64,000 nt of DNA from NCBI RefSeq assembly GCF_006874645.1, contig NZ_CP030082.1, positions 2,232,001 to 2,296,000 of the forward strand, in the 5' to 3' direction. The translations under genes were made by a program, and so were the position numbers. Positions 52,080 to 61,910 of the stretch are shown here, in pieces (the first letter of the stretch is position 1; each line of letters begins with the position of its first letter). The DNA is from Bdellovibrio sp. ZAP7. Its GTDB lineage: Bacteria > Bdellovibrionota > Bdellovibrionia > Bdellovibrionales > Bdellovibrionaceae. The notes under the pieces are model-generated. The model made no database searches, was not told the origin of the DNA, and saw only the letters and a list, made by a program, of their open reading frames with translations.

Positions 52080-53701
52080 AGGAGTTTGTGAAACTTTATG
52101 AGGAACTGGATTCAACAACCTCGACCAACGAAAAAATCGGGGCTCTGAAAAAGTACTTCGAAAAAACGATTCCGGAAGATTCGATGTGGACGTTAATTTT
52201 ATTGACGGGAAAATTATCACGCAGAACTATTACCTCCAGGACTTTAAGCAGTCTGTTTTTGGCCAGTACACACTATCCGGCGTGGCTTTATGATGAAAGC
52301 CGCGATCACGTGGGTGACACGGCAGAAACTTTAAGCCTGCTAGCGCATTCACTGAATTTATGCCGCGAAACTTCGGGCAAGGAAAATAAAAGCCTCACGG
52401 AGTGGATGGAAATAGAAATCCCAAAGCTTGCTGCGATTAAAGACGAAGTTCAGCAGGCAGATCAGCTCTTAAAACTGTGGAGCAAGCTTACCACCCAGGA
52501 AGTTTATATCTTGAATAAACTTATCACCGGAGCCTTTCGTGTTGGCGTGAGTGATAAACTGGTTATTCGAGCCCTGTCTGAAGTTTATGGTGTCCCCACA
52601 GATCAAATAGCCCACCGCTTGACCGGAACCTTGGAAACCGGCGAAGAGGCTTTTGAAAAAATCGTTACCCAAGAAGCAACGGCGGCGTCATTCAGTCAGC
52701 CCTATCCCTTTTGCCTTGCTCACTCTTGGAGTGAGCGCAGCGAGCAAAGTTTTAATCCAGAAGAATGGTGTCTAGAATGGAAATACGATGGCATTCGCGC
52801 CCAAGTCATACGCCGCGAAAGTCAAACCTGGATCTGGTCCCGAGGAGAAGAAGACATCACAGAAACTTTTCCGGAACTTGCGGAAATCTTCAGCGATCTG
52901 CCTGAGGGCTCGGTCATTGATGGAGAAATTCTGGTTTTTAAAGACCAAAAGATCTCTTCGTTTCAAGCGTTGCAAAGACGTTTGGGAAGAAAAAAGGTTT
53001 CAGCGCAAATGCTAAAGGAATTTCCCGCAGGGTTTATGGCCTATGATTGCCTGGAAAATAAGGGCCGTGATATACGGCAGGAAACTCTGCGAGAAAGAAA
53101 AAAGCATCTCGCCCAGGTATTAGGAAAGATCAAAAGCCCGCAAGTGCGAATGTCTCCAGTCGTGGAAGCTGAATCATCGAAAGAACTGAATGATCTGCGC
53201 CTGCAGGCCCGCGAGAAAGATGCCGAAGGCTTGATGATAAAATGGTGGGCGGGAATTTATTCCGTGGGCAGAAAAACCGGGAACTGGTGGAAATTCAAAG
53301 TCGATCCATTAACTTTAGATGCGGTCCTGTTGTATGCCCAATCGGGAACAGGCCGTCGTTCGAATCTGTACACCGATTATACTTTCGCTCTTTGGAATGA
53401 AAATCATGAGTTGATTCCCTTTGCCAAGGCCTATTCCGGACTTACCCAACAAGAGATCGACGAACTGGATGCGTGGATACGCCGCCATACCAAAGAAAAG
53501 TTTGGACCTGTTCGTTCAGTCCAGCCAGAACATGTTTTTGAAATTGGCTTTGAAGGAATTGGTGCCTCCACTCGTCACAAATCTGGGATTGCGGTGCGCT
53601 TTCCCCGGATCTTACGCTGGCGGAAAGACAAAAAAGTCGACGATGCTGATACCCTAAACTCCGCCCAAGAATTATTAAAGGCCGTCAATGGCGAAGGATG
53701 A
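52076..53701 (+). CDS. ATP-dependent DNA ligase
   Basis: GAGGAGG sits six bases before the GTG start. The 541-residue protein has an N-terminal DNA-binding domain (LWSKLTTQEVYILNKLITGAFRVGVSDK), the adenylation Lys in LEWKYDGIRAQV (Lys236), GSVIDGEILVF, GLMIKWW and KTGNWWKFKVD, then an OB-fold (VFEIGFEGIGASTRHKSGIAVRFPRI). It seals nicks using ATP. It is the second gene of the four-gene repair operon and overlaps the helicase gene by 14 bases. Confidence 0.95.
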   Translation: MKEFVKLYEELDSTTSTNEKIGALKKYFEKTIPEDSMWTLILLTGKLSRRTITSRTLSSLFLASTHYPAWLYDESRDHVGDTAETLSLLAHSLNLCRETSGKENKSLTEWMEIEIPKLAAIKDEVQQADQLLKLWSKLTTQEVYILNKLITGAFRVGVSDKLVIRALSEVYGVPTDQIAHRLTGTLETGEEAFEKIVTQEATAASFSQPYPFCLAHSWSERSEQSFNPEEWCLEWKYDGIRAQVIRRESQTWIWSRGEEDITETFPELAEIFSDLPEGSVIDGEILVFKDQKISSFQALQRRLGRKKVSAQMLKEFPAGFMAYDCLENKGRDIRQETLRERKKHLAQVLGKIKSPQVRMSPVVEAESSKELNDLRLQAREKDAEGLMIKWWAGIYSVGRKTGNWWKFKVDPLTLDAVLLYAQSGTGRRSNLYTDYTFALWNENHELIPFAKAYSGLTQQEIDELDAWIRRHTKEKFGPVRSVQPEHVFEIGFEGIGASTRHKSGIAVRFPRILRWRKDKKVDDADTLNSAQELLKAVNGEG

Positions 53702-56135
53702 ACTAAAGCCCATTCATGATTTTTTCACGAGTAAGAAATGGAAACCCTTTCCATTTCAGGAGCAAAGCTGGAAAGCCTATTTGAAGGGCGAATCCGGGCT
53801 TTTGCATATCCCCACGGGATCGGGAAAAACCTATGCCGCGGTTATGGGACCGTTGGCAAAAATGATTGCAGAACCCCGTCCCGGTTTGAAAGCTCTTTAT
53901 CTGACTCCCCTGCGTGCCTTAACTCGTGATATTGAAGCGGCCATTCTAGAACCCATCCAAGCCATGAAGTGGCCCATCAAAGTCGTCTCGCGCACCGGTG
54001 ACACGGGATATGCGCAAAAGAAAAAACAATTAACCAATCCACCCGATCTGATGTTGACCACACCAGAATCCTTGGCCGTGATGATCTCGCAACCTGAGGC
54101 AGAAGATTTCTTTAAGAATCTTCAAGTCGTCATCCTGGACGAGTGGCATGAATTGATGGCGAGCAAACGTGGAAGCCTTTGTGAATTGTCTTTATCTTAC
54201 CTGCGCTCGATTAATCCAGAACTGCAGACCTGGGCACTTTCGGCCTCCATTGGAAATTTGGATGAGGCTGCTAAGGTGGCTGTGGGCCGCGCTGTCGAAC
54301 CGACCATTATTTCGGGAAGCTCGGATCGCAAGCTTGATCTGGACTGTCTGCTGCCGGAGAAGATAGATCGCTTTCCTTGGGCAGGGCATCTGGGTTTTGC
54401 CCTGAAAGATTCACTACTTGAACTTTTAGATCCTGAAGTCTCAACTTTGATATTTACGAACACTCGGTCCCAAGCGGAGAGATGGTTTGAGGCCTTGCTT
54501 GCCGCCAAACCTGACATGGAACCCTTCATGGCACTTCACCATAGCTCTTTAGAAAGAGAAGAGCGGGAATTAGTCGAAGAGGGCGTTAAAAATGGTGATC
54601 TTAAGTGGGTGGTTTGCACTTCTTCGCTGGATTTAGGTGTCGACTTTCAACCCGTTGAACGGGTTGTACAAATTGGCTCTCCGAAAATGGTCGCTCGCAT
54701 GATTCAACGAGCAGGACGATCTGCCCACCGACCGGGTGGGAAAAGTCGTCTGCTATTTGTTCCCACAAATTCTTGGGAGATATTAGAGCTTGAGGCGGTG
54801 AAGAAAGCTTTGAGCGAAAAACATATCGAAGCCCGCAGACCCTTAAAAAAACCCATCGATGTCTTACTGCAACATATGATGACACTTGCTTGCGGGCCCG
54901 GCCTTAGAATGGATGAGTTGTGGCTTTCTTTGAAAGAAACGTTTTCATTTTCAGAAATCACACAAGAAGAACTTAACTGGTGTCGCCGCTTTCTGACTCA
55001 AGGGGGGGAAACTCTGCAATCATATCCCCAGTTTCATAAATTGGTGATGGACGATGAAACAGGAAAATATCGCCCTGCGGATCCGCGTATCGAAAAACTT
55101 CATCGCATGAGTATCGGCACCATCGTTTCCAGACAATCCGTTCAAGTTTCTTACACCAACAGATCCCGCATTGGTTCGGTTGAAGAAAACTTTATCTCCA
55201 AACTTAAAAAAGGAGACGTGTTTCAATTTGCTGGCAAGAAACTGGAATTTGTCCTGTTGAAAGATATGACGGCCTATGTGAAGGCCAGCAAAGCTCCCAC
55301 GAACAATGTGCCTTCCTGGTATGGTGGCCGCTTTCCCATTTCCGAAACACTGGGTAACGCCTTTCGTGAGGTTCTGACCGAAAAGCATCCTGGTCTGGAC
55401 AGATTTTTAAAACCTCTTTTGGGAACACAAAGTGAAATGTCGATTTTGCCTTCACCGGATACTTTGCTGATTGAAAAATGGACTTCCAAACAAGGCACGC
55501 ATATTTTCGTTTATCCTTTTGAAGGTCGTTCGGTTCATGAGGGTATGGCACAGTTGTGGGGCTATCGTTTTGCACAACGCGCGCCCACGACATTTTCTTT
55601 TGCCTTGAATGACTATGGTTTTGAGATCATGGGTCCTGTTGAATATGACTTTGAAGGTCTGTTTGATGATGACTTTTTTTCTGACCACGGCTTGGTGGAA
55701 GAGATTGGTCAGTCTTTGCAAATTGGACAATTAAGCCAACGCCAGTTTAAAGAAATTGCGCAGATCGCGGGTTTGGTATTTGTGGGTTATCCTGGCTCCC
55801 CTAAAACCGGCCGTCAGATGCAGGTCAGCGCTTCGTTACTTTACGATGTTTTTAAAAAACATGAACCAGGAAATCTGCTCATTCGTCAAAGCTTTGATGA
55901 AGTCTTGGCGAACTCTTTGGAAAGTGGGCGCATTCGTCGCACCTTACAACGGATGAGTAAAATGAAAGCCGTATGGGTGGAGCTTGATTCTCCCTCCCCG
56001 CTATCTTTTCCGCTGGTGGTGGAAAACATAGCGATCGGAAATCTTTCAAACGAAAGCCTGGAAATGAAAATCGCACGGCTTAAAAAAAGTTGGGAAAAGA
56101 AGAATGATCATTCAAGCAGCCCAACAAAACATTGA
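53688..56135 (+). CDS. Ligase-associated DEXH-box helicase (Lhr core type)
   Basis: AAGG precedes the ATG. The 815-residue protein has helicase motifs in order: Walker A IPTGSGKTYAA (from residue 41), TPLRALTRDIEA, TTPESLAVM, DEWHEL (a DEWH form of motif II), LSASIGNL (motif III), IFTNTRSQAERW and QRAGRSAHRPGG (motif VI). The C-terminal half is the Lhr-core winged-helix and beta region. It is an SF2 helicase thought to unwind DNA or RNA-DNA during repair. It overlaps both neighbours (14 and 32 bases). Confidence 0.95.
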   Translation: MAKDELKPIHDFFTSKKWKPFPFQEQSWKAYLKGESGLLHIPTGSGKTYAAVMGPLAKMIAEPRPGLKALYLTPLRALTRDIEAAILEPIQAMKWPIKVVSRTGDTGYAQKKKQLTNPPDLMLTTPESLAVMISQPEAEDFFKNLQVVILDEWHELMASKRGSLCELSLSYLRSINPELQTWALSASIGNLDEAAKVAVGRAVEPTIISGSSDRKLDLDCLLPEKIDRFPWAGHLGFALKDSLLELLDPEVSTLIFTNTRSQAERWFEALLAAKPDMEPFMALHHSSLEREERELVEEGVKNGDLKWVVCTSSLDLGVDFQPVERVVQIGSPKMVARMIQRAGRSAHRPGGKSRLLFVPTNSWEILELEAVKKALSEKHIEARRPLKKPIDVLLQHMMTLACGPGLRMDELWLSLKETFSFSEITQEELNWCRRFLTQGGETLQSYPQFHKLVMDDETGKYRPADPRIEKLHRMSIGTIVSRQSVQVSYTNRSRIGSVEENFISKLKKGDVFQFAGKKLEFVLLKDMTAYVKASKAPTNNVPSWYGGRFPISETLGNAFREVLTEKHPGLDRFLKPLLGTQSEMSILPSPDTLLIEKWTSKQGTHIFVYPFEGRSVHEGMAQLWGYRFAQRAPTTFSFALNDYGFEIMGPVEYDFEGLFDDDFFSDHGLVEEIGQSLQIGQLSQRQFKEIAQIAGLVFVGYPGSPKTGRQMQVSASLLYDVFKKHEPGNLLIRQSFDEVLANSLESGRIRRTLQRMSKMKAVWVELDSPSPLSFPLVVENIAIGNLSNESLEMKIARLKKSWEKKNDHSSSPTKH

Positions 56136-56748
56136 ACTTTTACCCGAAAAGGCATTCCTCTGGCGCTCCGAAAATCTGTTGGGTTTATCGGACCTGCATT
56201 TAGGAAAAGCAGAAAGCTATCAATTTGCCGGAGTGCCTATGCCATCAGGTGGACATCTGGCTGATCTGGACACATTAAATCAGCTGATCCACTATTATGC
56301 CGTTCATCGCGTGGTAATTTTAGGTGACTGGATTCATAATAAATATTCTTTGAGCGAGATTGTGGTCAGAGATCTTAACAGCTTTTTTGCGGCTCATCGG
56401 AATATCGAATGGACTCTGCTTTTGGGAAATCACGAAACGGGGTCCCACGACATTCTTCGGAATATGCCGTTTCACTTTGTGGAAGAGGAACTGCAGATGG
56501 GCCCCTTTTTGATGACCCATGGGCATAAGAACCCAGACACCGATCTTTTCCAGATCCAAGGCCACACCCATCCACTCGTGAACATAAACCAAGGAGCTCT
56601 GCGTCTGAAACTCCCATGCTTTGTTTTAGAGAAAAAAGCCCTCACCATCCCCGCTTTTGGTAGCATGACGGGTGGCTACGCCGTCAAGCCAGGACCAAAT
56701 AAAAGAATTTTCGCGATAGGAAACAGAGAAATCTTTGAAGTTGAATAG
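56104..56748 (+). CDS. pdeM: Ligase-associated DNA damage response endonuclease PdeM
   Basis: The 214-residue calcineurin-like phosphoesterase has metal motifs GLSDLHLGKAESY, ILGDWIHNKYS, LLGNHETGS, MTHGHKN and IQGHTHPLV. It starts within the helicase gene (32-base overlap), fixing it to this repair operon, and corresponds to PdeM of the ligase-helicase-exonuclease cluster. Substrate ends are presumed to be damaged DNA termini. No terminator is visible after it. Confidence 0.93.
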   Translation: MIIQAAQQNIELLPEKAFLWRSENLLGLSDLHLGKAESYQFAGVPMPSGGHLADLDTLNQLIHYYAVHRVVILGDWIHNKYSLSEIVVRDLNSFFAAHRNIEWTLLLGNHETGSHDILRNMPFHFVEEELQMGPFLMTHGHKNPDTDLFQIQGHTHPLVNINQGALRLKLPCFVLEKKALTIPAFGSMTGGYAVKPGPNKRIFAIGNREIFEVE

Positions 56749-56816
56749 ATTCACAAAATTTAAGCTTTTGCTGGAAAACTATATGACATACAGCTGCCAT
56801 TGGATATGCTGTGGTA

Positions 56817-57572
56817 ATGAAACAATTGTTTGTCCTCATACTTTCTGCTCTCCTCGCGAGTTCTGCCTTCGCCAAAGGTAAGAGCCAGATCGTATTTGGC
56901 GTCAACATGGATTATGCGATGCCGCTGGTGAAGTTGAAAGATGACAATGGAAGTTCCCTACTCATTGGCGGAATTCTGAAAGACCTAGGCGAAGCCCTGG
57001 CTAAAGAAATGGACCTGGATCTGAAGTGGTATCTGGTTCCAAAAAGAAGAGTGGCCCCAAGCCTGTCCTCAGGAAAAATCGATATCCTGTGCCACCTTTC
57101 CGAAGTTTGGCAGCCCGCTATAAAAAACGATGTTTGGTGGTCGAACAAACTTTACCGCAGTTCGAATGTGCTGGTTTATTTAAGAGAACAACCGGTCACC
57201 TCCCTCAAAGAAATCTATGGCGAACATGTCGGCGTCGTATTGAACTTTATCTACACCAGCCTGGAAGATTCTTTCGAATCCGGCGCCCTAAAACGCGAAG
57301 ATGGCCCCAACAACATCTCCAACATTAAAAAGCTCCTTAAAGGCCGCATCAACTATATCGTGATGTCGAACTTGGAGTATGCCTATTACAACAATCTCTA
57401 TCCTCCGCTGCGCTCTGTAGACCTGACACTGGACGAAGTGATCACCAAATGTGCTGTATCTAAAAAATCAAAAATTAAAATCGAAGACGTAAACAAAGCC
57501 ATCGCAAAAATCACCCGCAACGGCACTTTGAGCAAGATCCTAAGCTCCTACTATTTCAAGAACCTTGAGTAG
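56817..57572 (+). CDS. Exported solute-binding-protein-like protein
   Basis: From the ATG at 56817 the 251-residue protein has a signal peptide (LILSALLASSAFA-KG). IVFGVNMDYAMPLVKLKDDNG, LLIGGILKDLGEALAKEMDLDLKWYLVPKRRVAPSLSSGKIDIL is the start of a family 3 (SBP_bac_3) amino-acid-binding fold, and VNKAIAKITRNGTLSKILSSYY its end. No permease genes are near, so it may be a stand-alone receptor or a transporter component. No clear Shine-Dalgarno. Confidence 0.85.
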   Translation: MKQLFVLILSALLASSAFAKGKSQIVFGVNMDYAMPLVKLKDDNGSSLLIGGILKDLGEALAKEMDLDLKWYLVPKRRVAPSLSSGKIDILCHLSEVWQPAIKNDVWWSNKLYRSSNVLVYLREQPVTSLKEIYGEHVGVVLNFIYTSLEDSFESGALKREDGPNNISNIKKLLKGRINYIVMSNLEYAYYNNLYPPLRSVDLTLDEVITKCAVSKKSKIKIEDVNKAIAKITRNGTLSKILSSYYFKNLE

Positions 57573-57678
57573 GACCCGTTCCATATATATGCTTAAAATG
57601 CATATTAACTTCTAGTTAATTCACTACTCTGTGAGCATTCTTCAGGATAATTCCTTAGGCATAAAAAAAGGAATAACC

Positions 57679-58152
57679 ATGAAAACAATGATCCTCTCAC
57701 TAGCATTGCTTATTTCAACAAACGCGTTCGCCGCTGCAGACTTTTCAAAAAAGTTAGAACTATGCGCCCTACAAACTTCTGACGACCCAGAGGCTTATGA
57801 AAAAGCCTTCTCTGAAACTTTCATCTACGTAAACAAAGCCACAAGCCTGACAGATGAACAAGTAAGAATGATCAACGCCCACCTGATTCAAGTTGAATAC
57901 ACAACAGAACCATTAACATTCGCCGAAATTAAGGCCCTGTTCACAACCGGCGAACAACAATACAACGACCTTTATTTCGTAACAATGAAATCAAAAACCA
58001 CTGGCGCCATCTTCTTCGAAGCCAAATCCTACCCAGGTGACAACCCCTACGGCGTAGTATTCACAGCAACCGGCGACCTAGCAGCCTACAACCAAGACGA
58101 CAACATCACATTGGTAGAAGGCCAAGCAACATACGCCTGCCCTTGGAAATAA
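57679..58152 (+). CDS. Small exported protein of unknown function
   Basis: AAGGA is six bases before the ATG at 57679. The 157-residue protein has a signal peptide (MILSLALLISTNAFA-AA) and two Cys (LELCALQ, TYACPWK) likely joined in a disulphide. The middle (FFEAKSYPGDNPYGVVFTATGD) is beta-like. Codon use in this gene is noticeably less varied, with many -c/-a third bases. No family is recognised. A strong terminator follows. Confidence 0.82.
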   Translation: MKTMILSLALLISTNAFAAADFSKKLELCALQTSDDPEAYEKAFSETFIYVNKATSLTDEQVRMINAHLIQVEYTTEPLTFAEIKALFTTGEQQYNDLYFVTMKSKTTGAIFFEAKSYPGDNPYGVVFTATGDLAAYNQDDNITLVEGQATYACPWK

Positions 58153-58214
58153 ACAAAAAAGAAAATCAAAAAAAGGGGATCACAACCCCCACTTCTAAAA
58201 AAACCAAATCAAAT

Positions 58215-58242
58215 AAAAAGCCCCGGCACCCCGGGGCTTTTT
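58215..58242 (+). terminator. Intrinsic terminator after the 57679 gene
   Basis: AAAAAGCCCCGG, loop CACC, CCGGGGCTTTTT: a strong 12-bp stem with T-run; symmetrical, so it may work both ways. Confidence 0.95.
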
Positions 58243-58365
58243 ATTTTTGATCTCCACCACCCCATCAACTCCAATTAAAAAACTAACTTCCGCACAAACA
58301 ATACCCGACACCAGAAATAATCCACGAGGAATAGGATCCAACATTGCCCCATCGATCGAAGAAGA

Positions 58366-58549
58366 TTTGAACCCGCCACCCGCAGCTGACCTGGGCACAG
58401 CGGGCCGTGCCTGCCACGAAGCGACCTCCGTGGGCGCCACGATGGCGCGCACCCGCCAAAGGCGGGCCACGGCCGAGCCCGGATGGCGTGTCGCGAAGAG
58501 GCAGGCACGGAACGATGGGACCAGGGCAGATGCGGGTGGCGGGTTCAAA
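58366..58549. repeat. 184-base G+C-rich long palindrome
   Basis: The ends are perfect 19-bp inverted repeats (TTTGAACCCGCCACCCGCA at 58366-58384 and its complement at 58531-58549). Inside, CTGACCTGG/CCAGGGCAG, CCGTGCCTGCC/GGCAGGCACGG and finally CCCGCC-AAA-GGCGGG continue the pairing to the centre. It is far richer in G+C than its surroundings. Open frames across it on both strands are a by-product of its composition. The flanks (58243-58365, 58550-58687) hold no gene. Confidence 0.93.
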
Positions 58550-58687
58550 CCCTCTTAGCATTCCGAACTAGAGCCAAAAAGGAAGCAATTCCCCGGCACG
58601 ATTATTGGATTACCCCAGAACGGAAATACTATTTCTTGGGATAACGGTGTCTTTATGGCACTTGAACGTTTGTTGGGAGAATTGAAG

Positions 58688-61600
58688 ATGATTAACTTAA
58701 AGACAGAGCAGAAATATTTTTCAACTCTCCTTATTTCACTTCTGGTTTTAGGGGGTTGCGGCCCCACTCAACCAGATGCCCCGATCTTTAAATCCGCTCT
58801 TTTAGACGGTCTTTACAGCACCCGTCCTTCAGTTGAAGAACCCGAAATCTTCATCATTAAACTTTCCACGCCAGCTCTTTTGGAAACGGCGAAAATGAAG
58901 AACGGTAAACCGCAAATCAACGCGCAACAGGTTGAAGCTATCGCAGCTGAACAAGAACAAACGATCGCGGATCTAGCTAAAATCTCTAAAGACATTCGTG
59001 TTTTGATTCGCTACCGCCTGGTTTTAAATGGCTTGGTCGTTTGGGCACCCGCTGACGCTATCAAAAGCATCAAAAATATTCCGAATGTGACTTTGTCTGA
59101 AAAACCCGGCCAGTTTGCTCGTTTGAATGACGAGGAAGACGAATTCAATAAAACTGGCATGGTAGGCGATAAAACTTCTGTGAAATTCATCGGTGCCGAA
59201 GCCGCCTATGCGCAAAATATCCGTGGCCAAGGTATGCGCATTGGTGTGATCGATACAGGTATCGACTACACTCATAAGATGTTAGGTGGTATCGGCTCCC
59301 CTGACGCTTACAAAGCAATCAACCCTTCCTCAACAACGTCTGCCTTCCCGAATAACAAAGTTGTGGGTGGTATTGACCTGGTTGGTACTGAATATTCTCC
59401 GAGCTCTCCAAACCTAAAAGCACGTATTCCCGTTCCGGATCCAAATCCGTTGGATGAGGCCACTCACGGTACTCACGTAGCGGGTACAGTTGCGGGTCTT
59501 GGCGACGGCGTGAACACTTATGACGGTGTGGCTCCTGATGCTGATCTATACGCGATCAAAGTATTTGGTGCTAAAGGCGGAACAAGCGACGAAGTGGTTA
59601 TCGCGGCGTTGGAATATGCTGCCGACCCAACGGGTGATCTAAGCTTTGAAAAACAATTGGATGTCGTGAATCTTTCTTTGGGTTCTAACTATGGTAACCC
59701 GCATATCATGTACAACCATGCGATCAAGAATCTGGTTCGCGGTGGTACGGTGGTTGTGGCATCCGGTGGTAACTCTGGTGATGCGGCCTTTATCGTGGGC
59801 GCTCCTGGTATCTCCGATGATGCGATCTCGGTTGCATCCAGCATTGATAACATGACTCACAATGTGTCTGCTCCGGGTGCAGAATTCGCTTTAGGCGAGC
59901 AAAAGGTTTTGGCAGAGTTCACAGAAGCCCAATCTTCAAAACGTCTGGAAGAGATTTCAGAAGCAAAAGCTGATCTTATCTTTGTGGGCCTTGCTGACAA
60001 AGACTTCGATGCAGAACAAGCCGCACACATCAAAGGTAAAATCGCTTTGATCGATCGTGGCGTGGTTTCTTTCTCGGATAAAATCAAACGCGCCCAAGAT
60101 GCGGGTGCGATCGGTGTCGTGGTTGCGAACAACGCTCCTGGTGACACGAACGTAATGGCTGGCGATATAAAATTTGAAATTCCCGCGATTATGATCAAAC
60201 AAGATGCTGGTCAAAAGATTAAAGCTTTGTTGTCGCAAGGTGTGGTCACTGCGAATTTAAAGTCTCCAGCTAAAATTGAAAAACCTTGGATGGCAGATAC
60301 TATTTCTCCGTTCTCGTCTCGTGGTCCCCGTTCTGAAGACGGCATGATTAAGCCCGAGATCGCGGCTCCAGGTACAAATATTATTTCTGCTGCTCGTGGA
60401 ACTGGCGATAAAGGTGCCAGCATGTCTGGTACTTCCATGGCAGGCCCTCATATCGCGGGCGTGATGGGACTTTTGAAACAAAAATTCCCAACTCTTTCTG
60501 TTCCGGAATTAAAATCGGTGCTTTTAGCTCATGGTAAGGTGATTTCCGACAAGGATCAAAAAACTTATCCCGTCAGCCGTCAAGGTGCGGGCCGCGTGCA
60601 AATAGCTGAAAGCTTGAAAGCGCAAGTCACAAGCGAACCTGCGACTTTGTCTTTTGGTTTGACGGATATTGAAAACTCAAAAACGTTGTCGTTGAATGTG
60701 ACTCTGAAAAACATCTCTTCTGATACAGTCACATTGACTCCGAAATGGAGAGGCTCTGAGGCGCTTCAAGTTTCCGTACCGACTGTGACTCTGGAACCAG
60801 GTCAGACTAAAACAATTACGGTAACTGCCAAAGTGGTGGGCCCCTTGATGAAATCTGCTAACGACGAGTTGGATGGTTTCTTGGATCTTACTCAAGGTGA
60901 TAAATCTGTATTGCAGCTGCCTGCCTTGGTGGTGGCACGTCAAATTTCAAGAATTGAAGCGACCTCTCTGACAGTGCTTTCTTCATCTAAAGAAGATGCC
61001 GCGGGTAGTGCGGCGGATTTGAAACTAGTGAATAAGAGCGCCAACAAAGGCAATGCCTATGTCTTTACGTTACTTGGTAAGGACGGCCGTAAATTAGATA
61101 CGAAACCAGATCTTACGCACAACAAAAACTGTGACCTGCAATCTGCGGGATACCGTGTGGTTTCCGCGGAAGGCAAACGATACCTGCAAGTCGCTTTGAA
61201 ACTGTACGAGGGCATGACGACATGGCACCGCTGTGAAGTGAATGTGCAAATCGATTCCAATGGTGATGGTATCGCCGACCAGGAATTGTCTGGCGTGGTG
61301 GGCTCTGACTTGCCCGGCTATCCAGTTGAGAAATTCGTCAGCATGTTGCTGGATGCAAACCAAGCTCGTGCAATTCGTAAAACCTATGAAGACTCCATTG
61401 CTTCCGGAAAACCAGTTGCGGAAAACTATGGTCCGGCCCTGATTGATGCTTTGCCCATGGATACTTTCGACAACTCTACTTTGGCAATTATCACTGCGGA
61501 TGCATCACTGCTGGCAGTCGCTCCGACGGGTGAATTGAACATCAAGGTTTCCACTTCTCATAACGACTATAGCTCTGTCGAATACGACGACTATCTGGGT

Positions 61601-61828
61601 AATGAAAAGACTTGGTCTAAAATCTCATTAGGCGAGCTAGGACAAGCAGTAACAGAGATGCCTGAGTCCATCGAGCTGGCCGGCCATTCTGAAACGACAG
61701 TGCGTCTTAAAAAGGGTTACAGCACTTCAGATGTGGTGATCTATACTCCGCAAAACAAATCCGTGCGTGATGCGCTGATTGAAGATGCGCAGTCACAGAC
61801 GATCAAACCGAAATACGACGGTAAATAA
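58688..61828 (+). CDS. Large subtilisin-like (S8) serine protease lipoprotein
   Basis: From the ATG at 58688 (GGGAG upstream) the 1046-residue protein has a lipoprotein signal (LLISLLVLGGC). An inhibitor I9-like prodomain (ILIRYRLVLNGLVVWAP) is followed by the catalytic triad: Asp in IGVIDTGIDYTH (about 188), His in THGTHVAGTVAG (about 260) and Ser in GTSMAGPHIAG (about 583). A PA-domain insertion (GKIALIDRGVVSFSDKIKRAQDAGAIGVVVANN) lies between His and Ser. Fn3-like and other beta domains fill the C-terminal 430 residues. It is an envelope-anchored protease; the substrate is unknown. Confidence 0.95.
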   Translation: MINLKTEQKYFSTLLISLLVLGGCGPTQPDAPIFKSALLDGLYSTRPSVEEPEIFIIKLSTPALLETAKMKNGKPQINAQQVEAIAAEQEQTIADLAKISKDIRVLIRYRLVLNGLVVWAPADAIKSIKNIPNVTLSEKPGQFARLNDEEDEFNKTGMVGDKTSVKFIGAEAAYAQNIRGQGMRIGVIDTGIDYTHKMLGGIGSPDAYKAINPSSTTSAFPNNKVVGGIDLVGTEYSPSSPNLKARIPVPDPNPLDEATHGTHVAGTVAGLGDGVNTYDGVAPDADLYAIKVFGAKGGTSDEVVIAALEYAADPTGDLSFEKQLDVVNLSLGSNYGNPHIMYNHAIKNLVRGGTVVVASGGNSGDAAFIVGAPGISDDAISVASSIDNMTHNVSAPGAEFALGEQKVLAEFTEAQSSKRLEEISEAKADLIFVGLADKDFDAEQAAHIKGKIALIDRGVVSFSDKIKRAQDAGAIGVVVANNAPGDTNVMAGDIKFEIPAIMIKQDAGQKIKALLSQGVVTANLKSPAKIEKPWMADTISPFSSRGPRSEDGMIKPEIAAPGTNIISAARGTGDKGASMSGTSMAGPHIAGVMGLLKQKFPTLSVPELKSVLLAHGKVISDKDQKTYPVSRQGAGRVQIAESLKAQVTSEPATLSFGLTDIENSKTLSLNVTLKNISSDTVTLTPKWRGSEALQVSVPTVTLEPGQTKTITVTAKVVGPLMKSANDELDGFLDLTQGDKSVLQLPALVVARQISRIEATSLTVLSSSKEDAAGSAADLKLVNKSANKGNAYVFTLLGKDGRKLDTKPDLTHNKNCDLQSAGYRVVSAEGKRYLQVALKLYEGMTTWHRCEVNVQIDSNGDGIADQELSGVVGSDLPGYPVEKFVSMLLDANQARAIRKTYEDSIASGKPVAENYGPALIDALPMDTFDNSTLAIITADASLLAVAPTGELNIKVSTSHNDYSSVEYDDYLGNEKTWSKISLGELGQAVTEMPESIELAGHSETTVRLKKGYSTSDVVIYTPQNKSVRDALIEDAQSQTIKPKYDGK

Positions 61829-61834
61829 AAATAA

Positions 61835-61868
61835 AAAAGCGGGTCTTAGAACCCGCTTTTTTTTCGCC
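61835..61868 (+). terminator. Intrinsic terminator of the subtilase gene
   Basis: AAAAGCGGGT (61835-61844) and ACCCGCTTTT (61851-61860) followed by more T. Confidence 0.93.
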
Positions 61869-61891
61869 TGAATTGAAATAGAATTCAGGCG
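61865..61891. other. Second hairpin just after the subtilase terminator
   Basis: CGCCTGAATT (61865-61874) pairs perfectly with AATTCAGGCG (61882-61891), loop GAAATAG. The T-run lies on the wrong side for the minus gene, so its role is unclear; it may stabilise the 3' end of the small lipoprotein transcript. Confidence 0.6.
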
Positions 61892-61910
61892 TCTTAAATT
61901 GAGACAAGGA

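Noticed and set aside
58195-58561. Several open frames of 77-117 codons on both strands
   Set aside because: They read through the G+C-rich palindrome, whose lack of stop codons in all frames explains them.
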